Of a stretch of 64,000 nt of DNA, positions 1-8,283 are shown piece after piece; positions within the stretch are counted from its first letter, which is position 1, and each line of letters starts with the position of its first letter. The DNA is from Unio delphinus. Taxonomy: Eukaryota; Mollusca; Bivalvia; Unionida; Unionidae. Location: assembly GCA_029339505.1 (NCBI GenBank), contig JAQISU010000036.1:6692501-6756500 (forward strand). Reading direction: 5' to 3'. The notes under the pieces are model-generated. The model searched no databases. It saw only the letters and a list, made by a program, of their open reading frames with translations, and was not told the origin of the DNA. The position numbers and the translations under genes are program-made.

Positions 1-430
1 AGAGGGAAAATGATTGGAAACAATTTTTAAACTTACAAATTCCTATTAATAACTTAGATAAAAAATGAATCAAATTTTTATCTTACAAATTCTTATTGAT
101 AATTTCGACATAAATGAATCAAATGTCATCTTACAAGTTCCTTGTAATGACTTCGACATAAATTAATCAAATTTTTTTCTTACAATTTCATATTGATAAT
201 TTCGACATAAATGAATCAAATGTCATCTTACAATTTTCTATTGATAATTTCGACATAAATGAATCAAATTTTCATCTTACAAGTTCCTTTTAATGACTTC
301 GACATATGGGTAACCAATTTTCAACAAATTCCTATCCATTACTTAGACATAACTGTACCTAATTTTTAACATACAAGTTCCTATTGATAACTTCGACATA
401 AATGTATCCAAGTTTGAACTTAAAATTCAT
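1..430. repeat. AT-rich minisatellite, unit about 48-52 bp
   Basis: Diverged tandem copies of a unit built from 'cttacaaattc', 'attgataatttcgacat' and 'aaatgaatcaaat' run from the window edge to about 430. Unit length varies by a few bases. No coding potential is seen. The array probably extends beyond the window. Confidence 0.8.
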
Positions 431-551
431 ATCGATGTCTTAAAATGTATCGAGTTTTCAAGATATACTCATGGGTCTTGTTTCAGTTATTGTCCAAAAC
501 TTTAAATATATATATATATTGTTATGTTCTAAATTAATATATATATATATA

Positions 552-655
552 TTGGTCAGTAGAATAAATGCTAAACCGAGTAATTTAGTAATTTAGTAAT
601 AAATATAAATATATTTTACTAAATTACTCGGTTTAGCATTTATCCTAATGGCCAA
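552..655. repeat. Near-perfect palindrome (MITE-like foldback)
   Basis: Arms of about 40 bp (552-591 and 615-655) are inverted copies of each other around 'ataaatgctaaaccgag', with a roughly 25-bp AT-rich loop. A TA run precedes it. This could be a tiny foldback MITE inserted in a TA site, or a stand-alone palindrome. No coding sequence is present. Confidence 0.7.
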
Positions 656-1534
656 TTCATTTTAAATATTTACAGTTGGAATGAAGTCCTAAAATACCTC
701 GTTTGATATTTAGGAAACCAATTCATTACCATTTTAGCATCTGATTTTTGTTTAATTTTGAGTTCTAAAATTAGCACTCCATTTACTATTTTAAAAATAC
801 TCTTTACGATATTGTTTAAGTCGATTACAAAGTCATTTTTAGTTATATTCACATTTTCGTTTTGCTTCTGCATGGAATATTTAGTTCTGTTGCATCTGAA
901 TTTTTAAAAGCCATAGTTTCTTGTAAATGTTTTTCAAATGTTACAATTTGGATGTGTTTTGTTGAATGCATATATTAGACTGTCATCATATGATACTTGC
1001 TTTATTATAAAATATTTAAATTTAATTATTTCTACAACAGTTTTTGAAAAAGAAATTAATTTAGAACAAAACAGGGATACCGTATCTAACTTAAAGTAAT
1101 GCAAAGATTTATGGCGAAAACAAGTATTTATTCTAATAAGTCAACTGTTGTTTGCAATGCCAACTCTGAACTTTTTTGGTGTCTTACATTTCTAATTGTT
1201 GTTAACAGTTTATATTAATCTTTATGTGTCAGTATAACTTTAATTTTAATCCATCGGATGATTGAATATCAATAAATTGTACTTATATTTTGTTTAGCAA
1301 GGCAATTAGTTGTTTCCTTGACTAATTTTTGTAGCCACACCCATTAGTTAGAACTTTCTCTTTTAAGACATCTCTGTAGTTTTGACATTTGCGCTAGTAC
1401 ATACAGTTTTATAACGGTAAACATTAATATTTCCAGCTTTTGACTTGCTGTAAACATTGTAGGTTACTAATAATAACCACTTTGATATTTTCAGTGCAGT
1501 AAACCCACTATATAAAAGAACTCGTTAACTGCAT
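656..1534. other. AT-rich non-coding DNA
   Basis: About 880 bp between the palindrome and the target duplication of element A. Only short spurious reading frames occur, and I recognise no gene, RNA or repeat here. Confidence 0.5.
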
Positions 1535-1535
1535 T

Positions 1536-1540
1536 ATTTA
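1536..1540. repeat. Target-site duplication, left copy (ATTTA)
   Basis: The five bases before the element's AG terminus equal the five after its CT terminus (16742-16746). If one terminal base is shared, the match is six (TATTTA), the usual size for Maverick/Polinton integration. This shows that the element ends are real and that it integrated as a unit. Confidence 0.8.
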
Positions 1541-1810
1541 AGCAGCAGAGAGGGTGAACAGACCACGATTTCAAGCAAAAATAAGGCTTCCAGATCACGT
1601 TTTCGAACAAAATATGGCCTATAGATAACGTTTTCGAACAAAATATCAGGTTTCCAACAAATCTCATTTAACCCCAAAAAAAGTCTCCATTTTTGCAAAA
1701 ACGGAGATTTTACGATTTTTTAATCAATTTTGCTCGCAACGATGTGGTCATCCACCCTCTCTGCTGCTAGAACTTTCAGTTCTGGGTTAACAAAAAATAA
1801 TAAATGATTT
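1541..1810 (+). repeat. Left terminal inverted repeat of element A
   Basis: About 270 bp that match the reverse complement of 16472-16741 almost perfectly. I see one A/G change and a small difference at an A run. Inside are two direct copies, 31 bp apart, of a motif containing 'acgttttcgaacaaaatat'. The terminal motif AGCAGCAGAGAGGGTG recurs inverted at 1753-1768, so a 228-bp core is itself bounded by an inverted pair. The repeat runs up to the stop codon of the ATPase gene. Confidence 0.95.
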
Positions 1811-2481
1811 TAACCGAATATTTGATCCAGTCCGATACGATATCGTGTCCGAGGATCATGCAAATTTATTGTTGCGAATCCGTGTGGTTTTGACTGAGCA
1901 TGACTAAAGAAGTTTTTAAATTGATTGAAGTCCATATCAGAACACCATGTCTGCCAAATATTTCTAAGAGTATGAGTATCAACTCCGTTGAATACAGAAA
2001 GAATATTGCAGTTATCTCTGATGACTTTTGGAACCTGAGTGTAGCGTTGAGTGACATATATCACGTCAGTGTTTTTGTGACGCCCACGGGAAAATATTCT
2101 AGCAGGATTTTTTTGTTTATCCAACATTATATCGTCGTATACGACTAAATTGTTAATATCTCCATCAATATCATCAATGCTCGGTGCTTCATCGATATCG
2201 GTTATAAAATCAATGGCGTTCTCACCCTTAATTTCTGATGCATTCTCGTTAAAATCTTTTAGCACTTCATAACATCGTTGATCATCTACGCTAGGGGCAA
2301 TTAAATACAACTTATCCCACTTCATCCATCTCATTATTAAATTGAGCAACAATTGCGTTTTACCGGATCCAGATGGCCCGATTATAATCATCCGGATAGA
2401 GTTTGGTAGCGCTGCATGATGCTTAACTGGTTCTCTTGTTTTAGTCGCTGAAAAATCAATTATATCCATATTTCTATACAT
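1810..2481 (-). CDS. DNA-packaging ATPase (FtsK/HerA, A32-like)
   Basis: A 223-residue P-loop ATPase expected to pump the genome into the capsid, the role of this family in adintoviruses, virophages and poxviruses (A32). Walker A is GPSGSGKT at residues 35-42 and Walker B is NLVVYDD around 111-117. A sensor-like YVTQ at 142-145 and an arginine-rich SRGRHK at 131-136 follow. The stop codon touches the inner end of the TIR. The start faces the zinc-ribbon gene start at 2487 with only five bases between them, so any shared promoter must lie inside coding sequence; the in-frame Met at residue 5 is an alternative start. An intact copy of the same length lies in element B. Confidence 0.92.
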   Translation of the reverse strand: MYRNMDIIDFSATKTREPVKHHAALPNSIRMIIIGPSGSGKTQLLLNLIMRWMKWDKLYLIAPSVDDQRCYEVLKDFNENASEIKGENAIDFITDIDEAPSIDDIDGDINNLVVYDDIMLDKQKNPARIFSRGRHKNTDVIYVTQRYTQVPKVIRDNCNILSVFNGVDTHTLRNIWQTWCSDMDFNQFKNFFSHAQSKPHGFATINLHDPRTRYRIGLDQIFG

Positions 2482-2486
2482 AAATT

Positions 2487-2831
2487 ATGGATCTATATTG
2501 TATGAAGTGTAAAACGCGTACTAGCACAAATGATGTGACGACGGTTACAACTAAAAATAACAGATCAGCACTAACTGGTAGATGTGCAACATGTGGTACA
2601 AAAAAATTTAGATTTGTTTCTACAAAATCAAAGATTTTACAATCCGAAGATGTTTTTAAAAAAAACGAGGAGGTGATATCGCAGCCAAATTGGCAAAGCT
2701 CCCTGGAACCCCATGGGCAAAGTACCCCGGAGAAAAGCACCTCCCAGGATATAGCTACTGTGGACCAGGAACCAGACTTGATATCAGACTCAATAATCAA
2801 AATCAACCCAACCCCGGTGAAGAACCAATAA
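2487..2831 (+). CDS. Zinc-ribbon protein, DUF5679-like
   Basis: The N-terminal 50 residues form a small zinc ribbon: C5-x2-C8 and C33-x2-C36 around a TTKNNRSALTG segment. This looks like the DUF5679 family found next to ATPases in adintovirus-like genomes. Biochemical role unknown. The last 50 or so residues overlap the PLA2 frame and are poorly conserved in element B, whose frame stops sooner (98 versus 114 residues), so this tail is probably a by-product of the overlap. Codons 58-60 form the slippery string AAA-AAA-AAC at 2658-2666 (see the regulatory feature). The zinc ribbon may therefore be the N-terminus of a longer frameshift product. Confidence 0.75.
   Translation: MDLYCMKCKTRTSTNDVTTVTTKNNRSALTGRCATCGTKKFRFVSTKSKILQSEDVFKKNEEVISQPNWQSSLEPHGQSTPEKSTSQDIATVDQEPDLISDSIIKINPTPVKNQ
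2660..2666 (+). promoter_or_regulatory. Candidate -1 ribosomal frameshift site (A AAA AAC)
   Basis: In the zinc-ribbon frame the codons read AAA AAA AAC, giving the X-XXY-YYZ heptamer A_AAA_AAC, a known -1 slippery site. Slipping back one base puts ribosomes in the PLA2 frame, which is open from 2660 onward (a TAA in that frame sits at 2657-2659). Element B has a different slippery heptamer, T_TTA_AAA at 41708-41714, in the same place and phase. Whether a stimulatory RNA structure follows cannot be judged by eye; GC-rich sequence with a CCCATGGG palindrome starts about 45 bases downstream. Confidence 0.55.
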
Positions 2832-3001
2832 ACGCCATTGATAAGGCCTGTCACCTTCATGATGTTGCTTATAAAAGCAGCAATCTGCAAAACAGGCATC
2901 TAGCAGATGTGAAATTAATTCATGCGTTAAATGCTATTCCTGACAAATCTTTCAAAGAAAAATTGTCTTCATTTTTGATAAAAAAGGGCTATGAAAAGTA
3001 A
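2666..3001 (+). CDS. Phospholipase A2 domain, parvovirus VP1-type
   Basis: Counting from a TTG at 2690, the protein has the calcium-loop motif YCGPG (residues 23-27), then D51, the catalytic pair H57-D58 and Y61: the pattern of the PLA2 domain in the VP1 unique region of parvoviruses, where it breaches endosomal membranes. The same domain is known from some adintoviruses. The frame contains no ATG at all; in element B the only ones lie at the extreme C-terminus. Expression must use the upstream -1 frameshift, a non-AUG start or splicing. The proline/glycine-rich lead-in carries an LPGTP motif also seen in the PX-like protein. The C-terminus ends about ten residues earlier than in element B, suggesting a small indel near 2980. 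Confidence 0.8.
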   Translation, partial: RGGDIAAKLAKLPGTPWAKYPGEKHLPGYSYCGPGTRLDIRLNNQNQPNPGEEPINAIDKACHLHDVAYKSSNLQNRHLADVKLIHALNAIPDKSFKEKLSSFLIKKGYEK

Positions 3002-3030
3002 ATTGATGTTAGGTGCTGGTAATTAATAAT

Positions 3031-3976
3031 ATGGAATCAATTTATTATTCCCCAAGAGGATACTGGAGGGGTAAATCAGCAGTCCATAAACTCGCTAGCG
3101 CTGCAAAAGTGAAAAAAAACCACTGCGGATAATTGGTTATCCAAACAGGCACTATGGCAAATTTATCTACCACCGCCTAAACAAATTCAATTCTCGCATT
3201 TTGATGTGACCGCTCCTAATGAAGTTCATCAGGCTGATATATTATTTCTGCCACATGATCGTGGTTACAAATACGCTTTAACCGTAGTTGATATTGCAAG
3301 TCGATACAAAGAAGCAGAACCGTTAAAAACAAAATCAGCCACTGAAGTCGCTTCTGCATTTGAAAGGATTTATCGACGAGGTCCTCTGCACTGGCCAAAT
3401 CTGTTACAAGTTGATCCTGGCAAGGAATTTCAGGGTGTAGTGTTATCAACAATGAAACATCATAATGTCACATTACGACGAGGGCATACTGCGCTACATC
3501 GCGATCAGGCCATTGTAGAACGATTTAATCGGACGATTGCTGAGCGGTTATTTGGATATCAATACGCAAAAGAATTCATTCAAGAAAAGCGATCCCGTGA
3601 ATGGGTTGAAAGATTACCATCTGTGATTACTGCACTGAATAACGAGATTACTAGAACAATCAACATGAAACCTATCAATGCGATTAAAAAGAAGTCAATA
3701 CCCGTACAACCACAAAAAGATTTCAAAGAACCAATTCTTTGTAGTAGTGTCATTGTGAGGTACTTATACGAACCAGGAGAGCTTGAAGGGGGTAGAAAAA
3801 GGGCTACTGATCCTATTTGGAGCGTCACTACGCATAAGATAGCTAGTATAACACGATCAACTGGTAGACCTCCAGTCTATAAACTGGATTCAACTGCCCC
3901 TCAGCGGGGTTTTACTCGACAACAACTACAAGTGATTCCCGAGGATACTCAATTGCCACCGCATGGTCTTAACTAG
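3031..3976 (+). pseudogene. Retrovirus-like DDE integrase (frameshifted)
   Basis: The rve-type integrase that inserts Maverick elements. An ATG at 3031 begins the N-terminal region (starting MESIYYSPRGYW). An A-run at about 3110-3118 is one base different from element B and shifts the frame into a stop at 3130. The rest is open from about 3140 to 3976. In the open part (numbering from 3206) the catalytic acidic residues are D11 (HQADILF), D70 (LLQVDPGKEF) and E105 (QAIVERFNRT), a D-D-about-34-E layout. The basic C-terminal region is proline-rich. The stop codon overlaps the end of the convergent polymerase gene region. The shift could be a sequencing error in a homopolymer; otherwise this copy is inactive. 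Confidence 0.88.
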
Positions 3977-4153
3977 CGCCGTTGCGTCTATTGCACTCAA
4001 GACAAGTCAACATCACATTATTTCTGACATGACCGAGATTGTTATTTTTTCTGTCTACGGTAAATTGGCGAGGATCCTTATCCGAATACTGCCAACGCAT
4101 TATACAATTGCAACTCGCGCAGTGATTATTCTGTTGTTTCTTCAGTGTAATTA
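3973..4153 (-). pseudogene. HNH-like C-terminal module cut off from the polymerase frame
   Basis: Read leftward, this stretch keeps a CxxC, a DRK motif, a histidine-asparagine segment and a final CxxCN, matching the intact tail of the element B protein (43045-43240). A one-base difference near 4183 throws the main frame into an early stop at 4154, so the module is out of frame here. The family signature is that of a zinc-bound HNH nuclease fold. The natural stop (3973-3975) overlaps the integrase stop on the other strand. Confidence 0.65.
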
Positions 4154-7100
4154 TTAATTTAGCATCAATATCAAATTCTCGTTGTTTTTTTTGTCCTGTT
4201 GTTTGTAACCGGAGATTTTTTTATTAATGATGCTAACATCAATATCACTTATTGTTGTGTCATTATCATCACCAATGATTTCATCATCGAGGACAACTCT
4301 TCGAAGTTGATTTATGTTTCGTACTCTGGATACTGCGAGATAGATTAAATTCGACCATTCGATGTGATTATCCACCATCCAAACAATTGTATTCGATATA
4401 GTCAATCCCTGTGAAGAGTGTATTGTTGCTGCGTATCCTAACGTCCACGGGGATTTATTAGCACGCAATGCATCTTCAACGACATTGATATCAACCAGCA
4501 CAATATCATTTAATACGAGAATTTGTTTTTCACTCTGTCCTGGAATATCAACTTCAATATTCTGTTTTCGTGTATCCGATGGCCTATAACAAAGGGGTAC
4601 TGGAAGCGTTGCAAATTTTTCTTTATGCAATTCAAATAACTTCATCTGAAGTGTATCCCTGACTATTTTTCTACTTGCAATGATCAAATCGTTTGGTCTC
4701 CATGTTTCCCAGAAATCATTCATTGGAGTTTCTGAAATCACTTCACGCGCTATTTCGCATTGGATTCTATCCGGTTGTAATCTAATTAGTTTCTTAAATT
4801 CTCGTAATCGTTCATCAAGTGATCTATAATCAGTGGTGATTTCTTCATAGTAGTCTACAAAACCCTTTAGCCATTCATGTGGAGATGCACCGACAAATGG
4901 TGGTGGTTGGCCGTGATCACCGCACATGACGACTTTTGTGTTTTTGTTTAACAACCACTCAAGAAATGTTTTTAATACATCTAATGACACTGTGCATATT
5001 TCATCCCAAATTAAGATTTCAGGAATGAATTTATCACCCATACGCTCAGGAGTCCATTTGTCACCCTTCCATCGAAAGAAACTATGGTAAGTGCAAGCAT
5101 TTACCCCTCGTTGTATCATCTCTCTGGCGAGTCTGTGAGTCGGTGTTAGCACAATCATGTTAGAAACGCTAGCGTTTCCACGACGAAATAATTCAATTGC
5201 ACGAGTTGTCTTTCCTGACCCACCACAACCGTTTAAATAAACTGTCTTATATCTACATACTGGATCAGATACCGGTGGTGCATTAGAAAGTTCTGATTGA
5301 ATTTCAATACTGTTACAACAAAGATATTTATCATCCATGGCAACGTCTGCGGATTCACAATACTCATGTAGCATCTCTTTTTTAAATCGCCAACGCCCCC
5401 AATTTTCTTCGGGATCTGTGAATGTCGCTACAGCTGATTTGTACTTATTGTGTATATACATCGAATCAGTGGCCACTCTAACCGCGGTATTAGGAAATCT
5501 ATTTATCATCGAAAACAGATTAATAGAAGCATAGGCTAACATTGAACTTCTCAAATGTGTGTAATGGGAATTATATCCATCACAGTAGGTAACAACCGTA
5601 CCTAATTTCTCACCATTGGATAGAAAAGCATCCTTACGGGATACAAGTTTTCCCTGTTTCATTAAATCCGCTACAATAAAATCGTATTCAGCGACGTCTA
5701 TGATCAACCGCGAAGAGTATTTTGCATTGTCGTATCGTCCACCCTGGGTAAATTTACCGATTATTCTTCGTCCGAGATCCTTTGCTTGTTCTTTTTTAAT
5801 TTTAAATAACTTCTTAGACCAATTTATGATTTCTTCTTCACTGAAATCTGGAAACTGTTTTCGTAGTTCGTTGATTATTTTATCTAGATCGGGTTGTGGT
5901 AGCCAAACTTCTTTCTGAGCTCGATAGCATATAATAGCCTCGGAAACAATCAACGATATTAGCATACCACAATCAATCATATATCTCAATAGCACTATTG
6001 GCATCCAGTGTTTTTCAGATAGGTGTCTACCGAGCCAAACATAACTACACGGATGTAACCCTGTAGCTAATTCAAATGATATCACACGAGCGAATCCGGT
6101 TAAATCAAAATCAGGCAATGGACCATTAATCGCAACACGAGTCATTTCATGCGTTGGGTGTCCAAATCGTTTGAAGTACTCAGCGCATTCCCCATATCCG
6201 AGAAAACTTCCGGGATAACACGCGGCTATATCAATTGAAATCATACCATCACGTGAGTATTTCGTATTCCACAGTCCTCCATGACCAAATTCGACGCAAC
6301 TCAATTTAACATCCTCGAGAAAATCACTTCGTGTTGGACGCCATGAGTTTTTTTCTCTTGCGAAGTGAGCTACCACTGATGGAATAGTAAAACTATCCGT
6401 GAGTAGTTTTTCATGGGAATTCTCCGATGAAAAATCACTAGCGATTTTTCTCATTCTGTTATCTAATTCTTCAATGCGATATAATTCACCATTTGGTTTT
6501 ACAAATTGATCGAATTCTTCATCACTTCTAAGTAACCACACTGACACAGGATCATCCTTACACAACGCATGAATAGCATCGAATAATCTCTCTTCATAGA
6601 AAACATCCCCGACGAACTCCTTAGGGATATATTTCACGGTTCGTTCTCGTGGAAATATTGTTACCGCAGGTGTCCACGCGTGTTTGTTATGATCAATAAT
6701 CTGTATTGGGGCTCCTCGCGATTGATATTTCGGTTCGTATAATACTTCTCCGGTTATTGTTGTTACTGATATTGGGAATTTTAATGATGCTTCTAATTTA
6801 GCTATATCAGAAATCTTTGCACCATGCTGTTTCACTGTCAGTTCCCACTCGGTTATTTTCCTACGTCGCAGATCAGTTAGTTTATTTCCTCGGGATGCAT
6901 TTGTGAAGTGTTCTATTATTCGTTCTGCTACACAATTCAGTGAACTAGAATATTTCATAGGAGCTAGTTTTGCGATATCGGGTTTATCATTTAACGGATA
7001 TATCCCATAAACCATTGCTGTTACGGGATAAGATCTTTCGTAGTATGGCTTATCGATTCCGGTTAGAATTCCTGGTTTGGAATCTCTACTCACAATGACA

Positions 7101-7822
7101 GCTTTTTTATTCTTAAGGATTGGTTCAAATTTATCCCTAATAATCCATTTGCCATCGACTTCGATAATGAATTTGATTCGGAAAAAATACCGTTTTTCCC
7201 CAACACGTGAAATTATCACTGCTGCTTTTTCATCATTCATGGTAGCGTCAACAACACCATCAATTCGAAATGTTGACCAACAATAAGATGCTCCATCACG
7301 CTTGAATTCATTAAAACAGTCTCTGATTTTACTAATCATGGCTTTATCAAGAATTGTATTCTTTGGTGTATTAGAAACTATATCGAGATTGAATTGAGCA
7401 TCCTTCCAGGGTAATCTCTTGGACTTTTTTTTTGGTTTATCGAGATTAAATCTAGGATTGATTTTCAATAATCTCTTAAACTCTTTCATGTTTCCGTCTA
7501 TTGGACGTTTTTTGGGTTTATCGAGATTAAATCTAGGATTGATTTTGTTACGTTTTTTTGGTTTATCGAGATTAAATCTAGGATTGATTTTTAATAATCT
7601 CTTAAACTCTTTCATGTTTCCGTCTCTTGGACGTTTGTTACGTTTTTTGGGTTTATCGAGATTAAATCTAGGATTGATTTTTAATAATCTCTTAAACTCT
7701 TTCATGTTTCCGTCTATTGGACGTTTTTTTGGTCTATCGAGATTAAATCTAGGATTGATTTTTAATAATCTCTTAAACTCCTTATCAGCATTTTTCGAAG
7801 GCGTTCTCCTTAATTCCCTCAT
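4154..7822 (-). CDS. Giant replication protein: family-B-like polymerase palm plus SF1 helicase
   Basis: About 1220 residues, likely the element's replicase. Residues 1-150 are basic tandem repeats around KINPRFNLDKPKKR. A middle region contains CVAERIIEHF and LYEPKYQSRGAPI motifs I cannot assign. Near residues 527-540 a motif-A-like SIDIAACYPGSF appears, near 685 a motif-B-like RRIIGKFTQGG, and near 780 a motif-C-like RVATDSMYI: the order of a family B polymerase palm. A superfamily 1 helicase follows: Walker A GCGGSGKTT at about 865, Walker B-like ILIWDE at about 936, YAATIHSSQGLT at about 1130 and LAVSRVR at about 1160. I chose the Met at 7822 because element B starts at the matching position; a longer frame begins at 7873. 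No 3'-5' exonuclease motifs were recognised. An HNH tail is lost by a frameshift near 4183. Confidence 0.8.
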   Translation of the reverse strand: MRELRRTPSKNADKEFKRLLKINPRFNLDRPKKRPIDGNMKEFKRLLKINPRFNLDKPKKRNKRPRDGNMKEFKRLLKINPRFNLDKPKKRNKINPRFNLDKPKKRPIDGNMKEFKRLLKINPRFNLDKPKKKSKRLPWKDAQFNLDIVSNTPKNTILDKAMISKIRDCFNEFKRDGASYCWSTFRIDGVVDATMNDEKAAVIISRVGEKRYFFRIKFIIEVDGKWIIRDKFEPILKNKKAVIVSRDSKPGILTGIDKPYYERSYPVTAMVYGIYPLNDKPDIAKLAPMKYSSSLNCVAERIIEHFTNASRGNKLTDLRRRKITEWELTVKQHGAKISDIAKLEASLKFPISVTTITGEVLYEPKYQSRGAPIQIIDHNKHAWTPAVTIFPRERTVKYIPKEFVGDVFYEERLFDAIHALCKDDPVSVWLLRSDEEFDQFVKPNGELYRIEELDNRMRKIASDFSSENSHEKLLTDSFTIPSVVAHFAREKNSWRPTRSDFLEDVKLSCVEFGHGGLWNTKYSRDGMISIDIAACYPGSFLGYGECAEYFKRFGHPTHEMTRVAINGPLPDFDLTGFARVISFELATGLHPCSYVWLGRHLSEKHWMPIVLLRYMIDCGMLISLIVSEAIICYRAQKEVWLPQPDLDKIINELRKQFPDFSEEEIINWSKKLFKIKKEQAKDLGRRIIGKFTQGGRYDNAKYSSRLIIDVAEYDFIVADLMKQGKLVSRKDAFLSNGEKLGTVVTYCDGYNSHYTHLRSSMLAYASINLFSMINRFPNTAVRVATDSMYIHNKYKSAVATFTDPEENWGRWRFKKEMLHEYCESADVAMDDKYLCCNSIEIQSELSNAPPVSDPVCRYKTVYLNGCGGSGKTTRAIELFRRGNASVSNMIVLTPTHRLAREMIQRGVNACTYHSFFRWKGDKWTPERMGDKFIPEILIWDEICTVSLDVLKTFLEWLLNKNTKVVMCGDHGQPPPFVGASPHEWLKGFVDYYEEITTDYRSLDERLREFKKLIRLQPDRIQCEIAREVISETPMNDFWETWRPNDLIIASRKIVRDTLQMKLFELHKEKFATLPVPLCYRPSDTRKQNIEVDIPGQSEKQILVLNDIVLVDINVVEDALRANKSPWTLGYAATIHSSQGLTISNTIVWMVDNHIEWSNLIYLAVSRVRNINQLRRVVLDDEIIGDDNDTTISDIDVSIINKKISGYKQQDKKNNENLILMLN
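7430..7795 (-). repeat. Tandem repeats coding the polymerase N-terminus
   Basis: Five imperfect in-frame copies of a unit spelling KINPRFNLDKPKKR, mostly joined by PIDGNMKEFKRLL-type linkers. Units differ by whole codons, so the frame is kept while copy number changes. Element B has a shorter, diverged set (KIKPWKN-type) at 46540-46710, interrupted by a stop. The basic composition suggests a DNA-binding or flexible tail. Confidence 0.85.
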
Positions 7823-7885
7823 GCTATAATTAAAACAAGCATTTAAATGAAAGATTTTTATATAATGAATCACTGCAAGTGGCTT
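7823..7885. promoter_or_regulatory. Divergent promoter region between polymerase and rightward gene block
   Basis: A 63-bp gap separates the polymerase start (-) from the zinc-finger gene start (+). It contains TATAATTAAAACAAGC, TTTAAATGAAAGATTT and TATAATG, nearly unchanged in element B (46712-46774) although flanking codons have drifted. It is the natural place for bidirectional promoters; the assignment is from position and conservation only. Confidence 0.45.
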
Positions 7886-8269
7886 ATGATTGGATCAATA
7901 ACCCCGTGTAACAAATCATGCAGAAATGAGTTCTGTGGGTATCATATGCAAAGTTATCGTCGTGGAAGCCTTGGTCCGTTACCTTGTATTCTATGTAGAG
8001 TTGGGGTCAGGGGAAAATCTCAGTTGTGTCTAAATTGCGGTGGTAAGCGATACAGGGAGTTGAAGCGTTATTATGATAAAAGAATCAAAAATGGACAATC
8101 AATCAGAAATTTTGACCCTGACGCTGACAAAGTCAGTATTCTTGACGCTGACAAAGTCAGTATTCTTGACGCTGACAAAGTCAGTATCAAGGATAAAATC
8201 ATAAGAACTCCTCAAGACTACATCGAAAGATTTATCATTAAATCAAACAATGAATTAGACAAACAATAG
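7886..8269 (+). CDS. Cysteine-rich zinc-finger protein, unknown function
   Basis: About 127 residues, first of the rightward block. The N-terminal half holds PCNKSCRNEFCGYH, then PCILCR and LCLNCGGKRYRELKRYY, so four cysteine pairs that could hold two zinc ions in a treble-clef-like fold. A short acidic repeat, DADKVSIL, follows three times, then a helical C-terminus. I use the ATG at 7886 because in element B an upstream ATG at the matching site runs straight into a stop, while this one is conserved; an in-frame ATG at 7865 exists here. A DNA-binding or regulatory role is plausible but not shown. Confidence 0.7.
   Translation: MIGSITPCNKSCRNEFCGYHMQSYRRGSLGPLPCILCRVGVRGKSQLCLNCGGKRYRELKRYYDKRIKNGQSIRNFDPDADKVSILDADKVSILDADKVSIKDKIIRTPQDYIERFIIKSNNELDKQ
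8117..8188 (+). repeat. 24-bp in-frame repeat (3 copies) in the zinc-finger gene
   Basis: Three back-to-back copies of 'gacgctgacaaagtcagtat' plus four variable bases encode DADKVSI with a short spacer. Element B has one full copy and one partial. The expansion is in frame and recent, as the copies are nearly identical. Confidence 0.85.
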
Positions 8270-8283
8270 TATTATGTATACGA

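Noticed and set aside
7419..7829. Plus-strand frame of 136 codons opposite the polymerase N-terminus
   Set aside because: It is the antisense of the coding tandem repeats and not conserved in element B.
8103..8190. CRISPR-like array
   Set aside because: The 24-bp units are directly adjacent and in frame within a gene; no spacers exist, and the DNA is eukaryotic.
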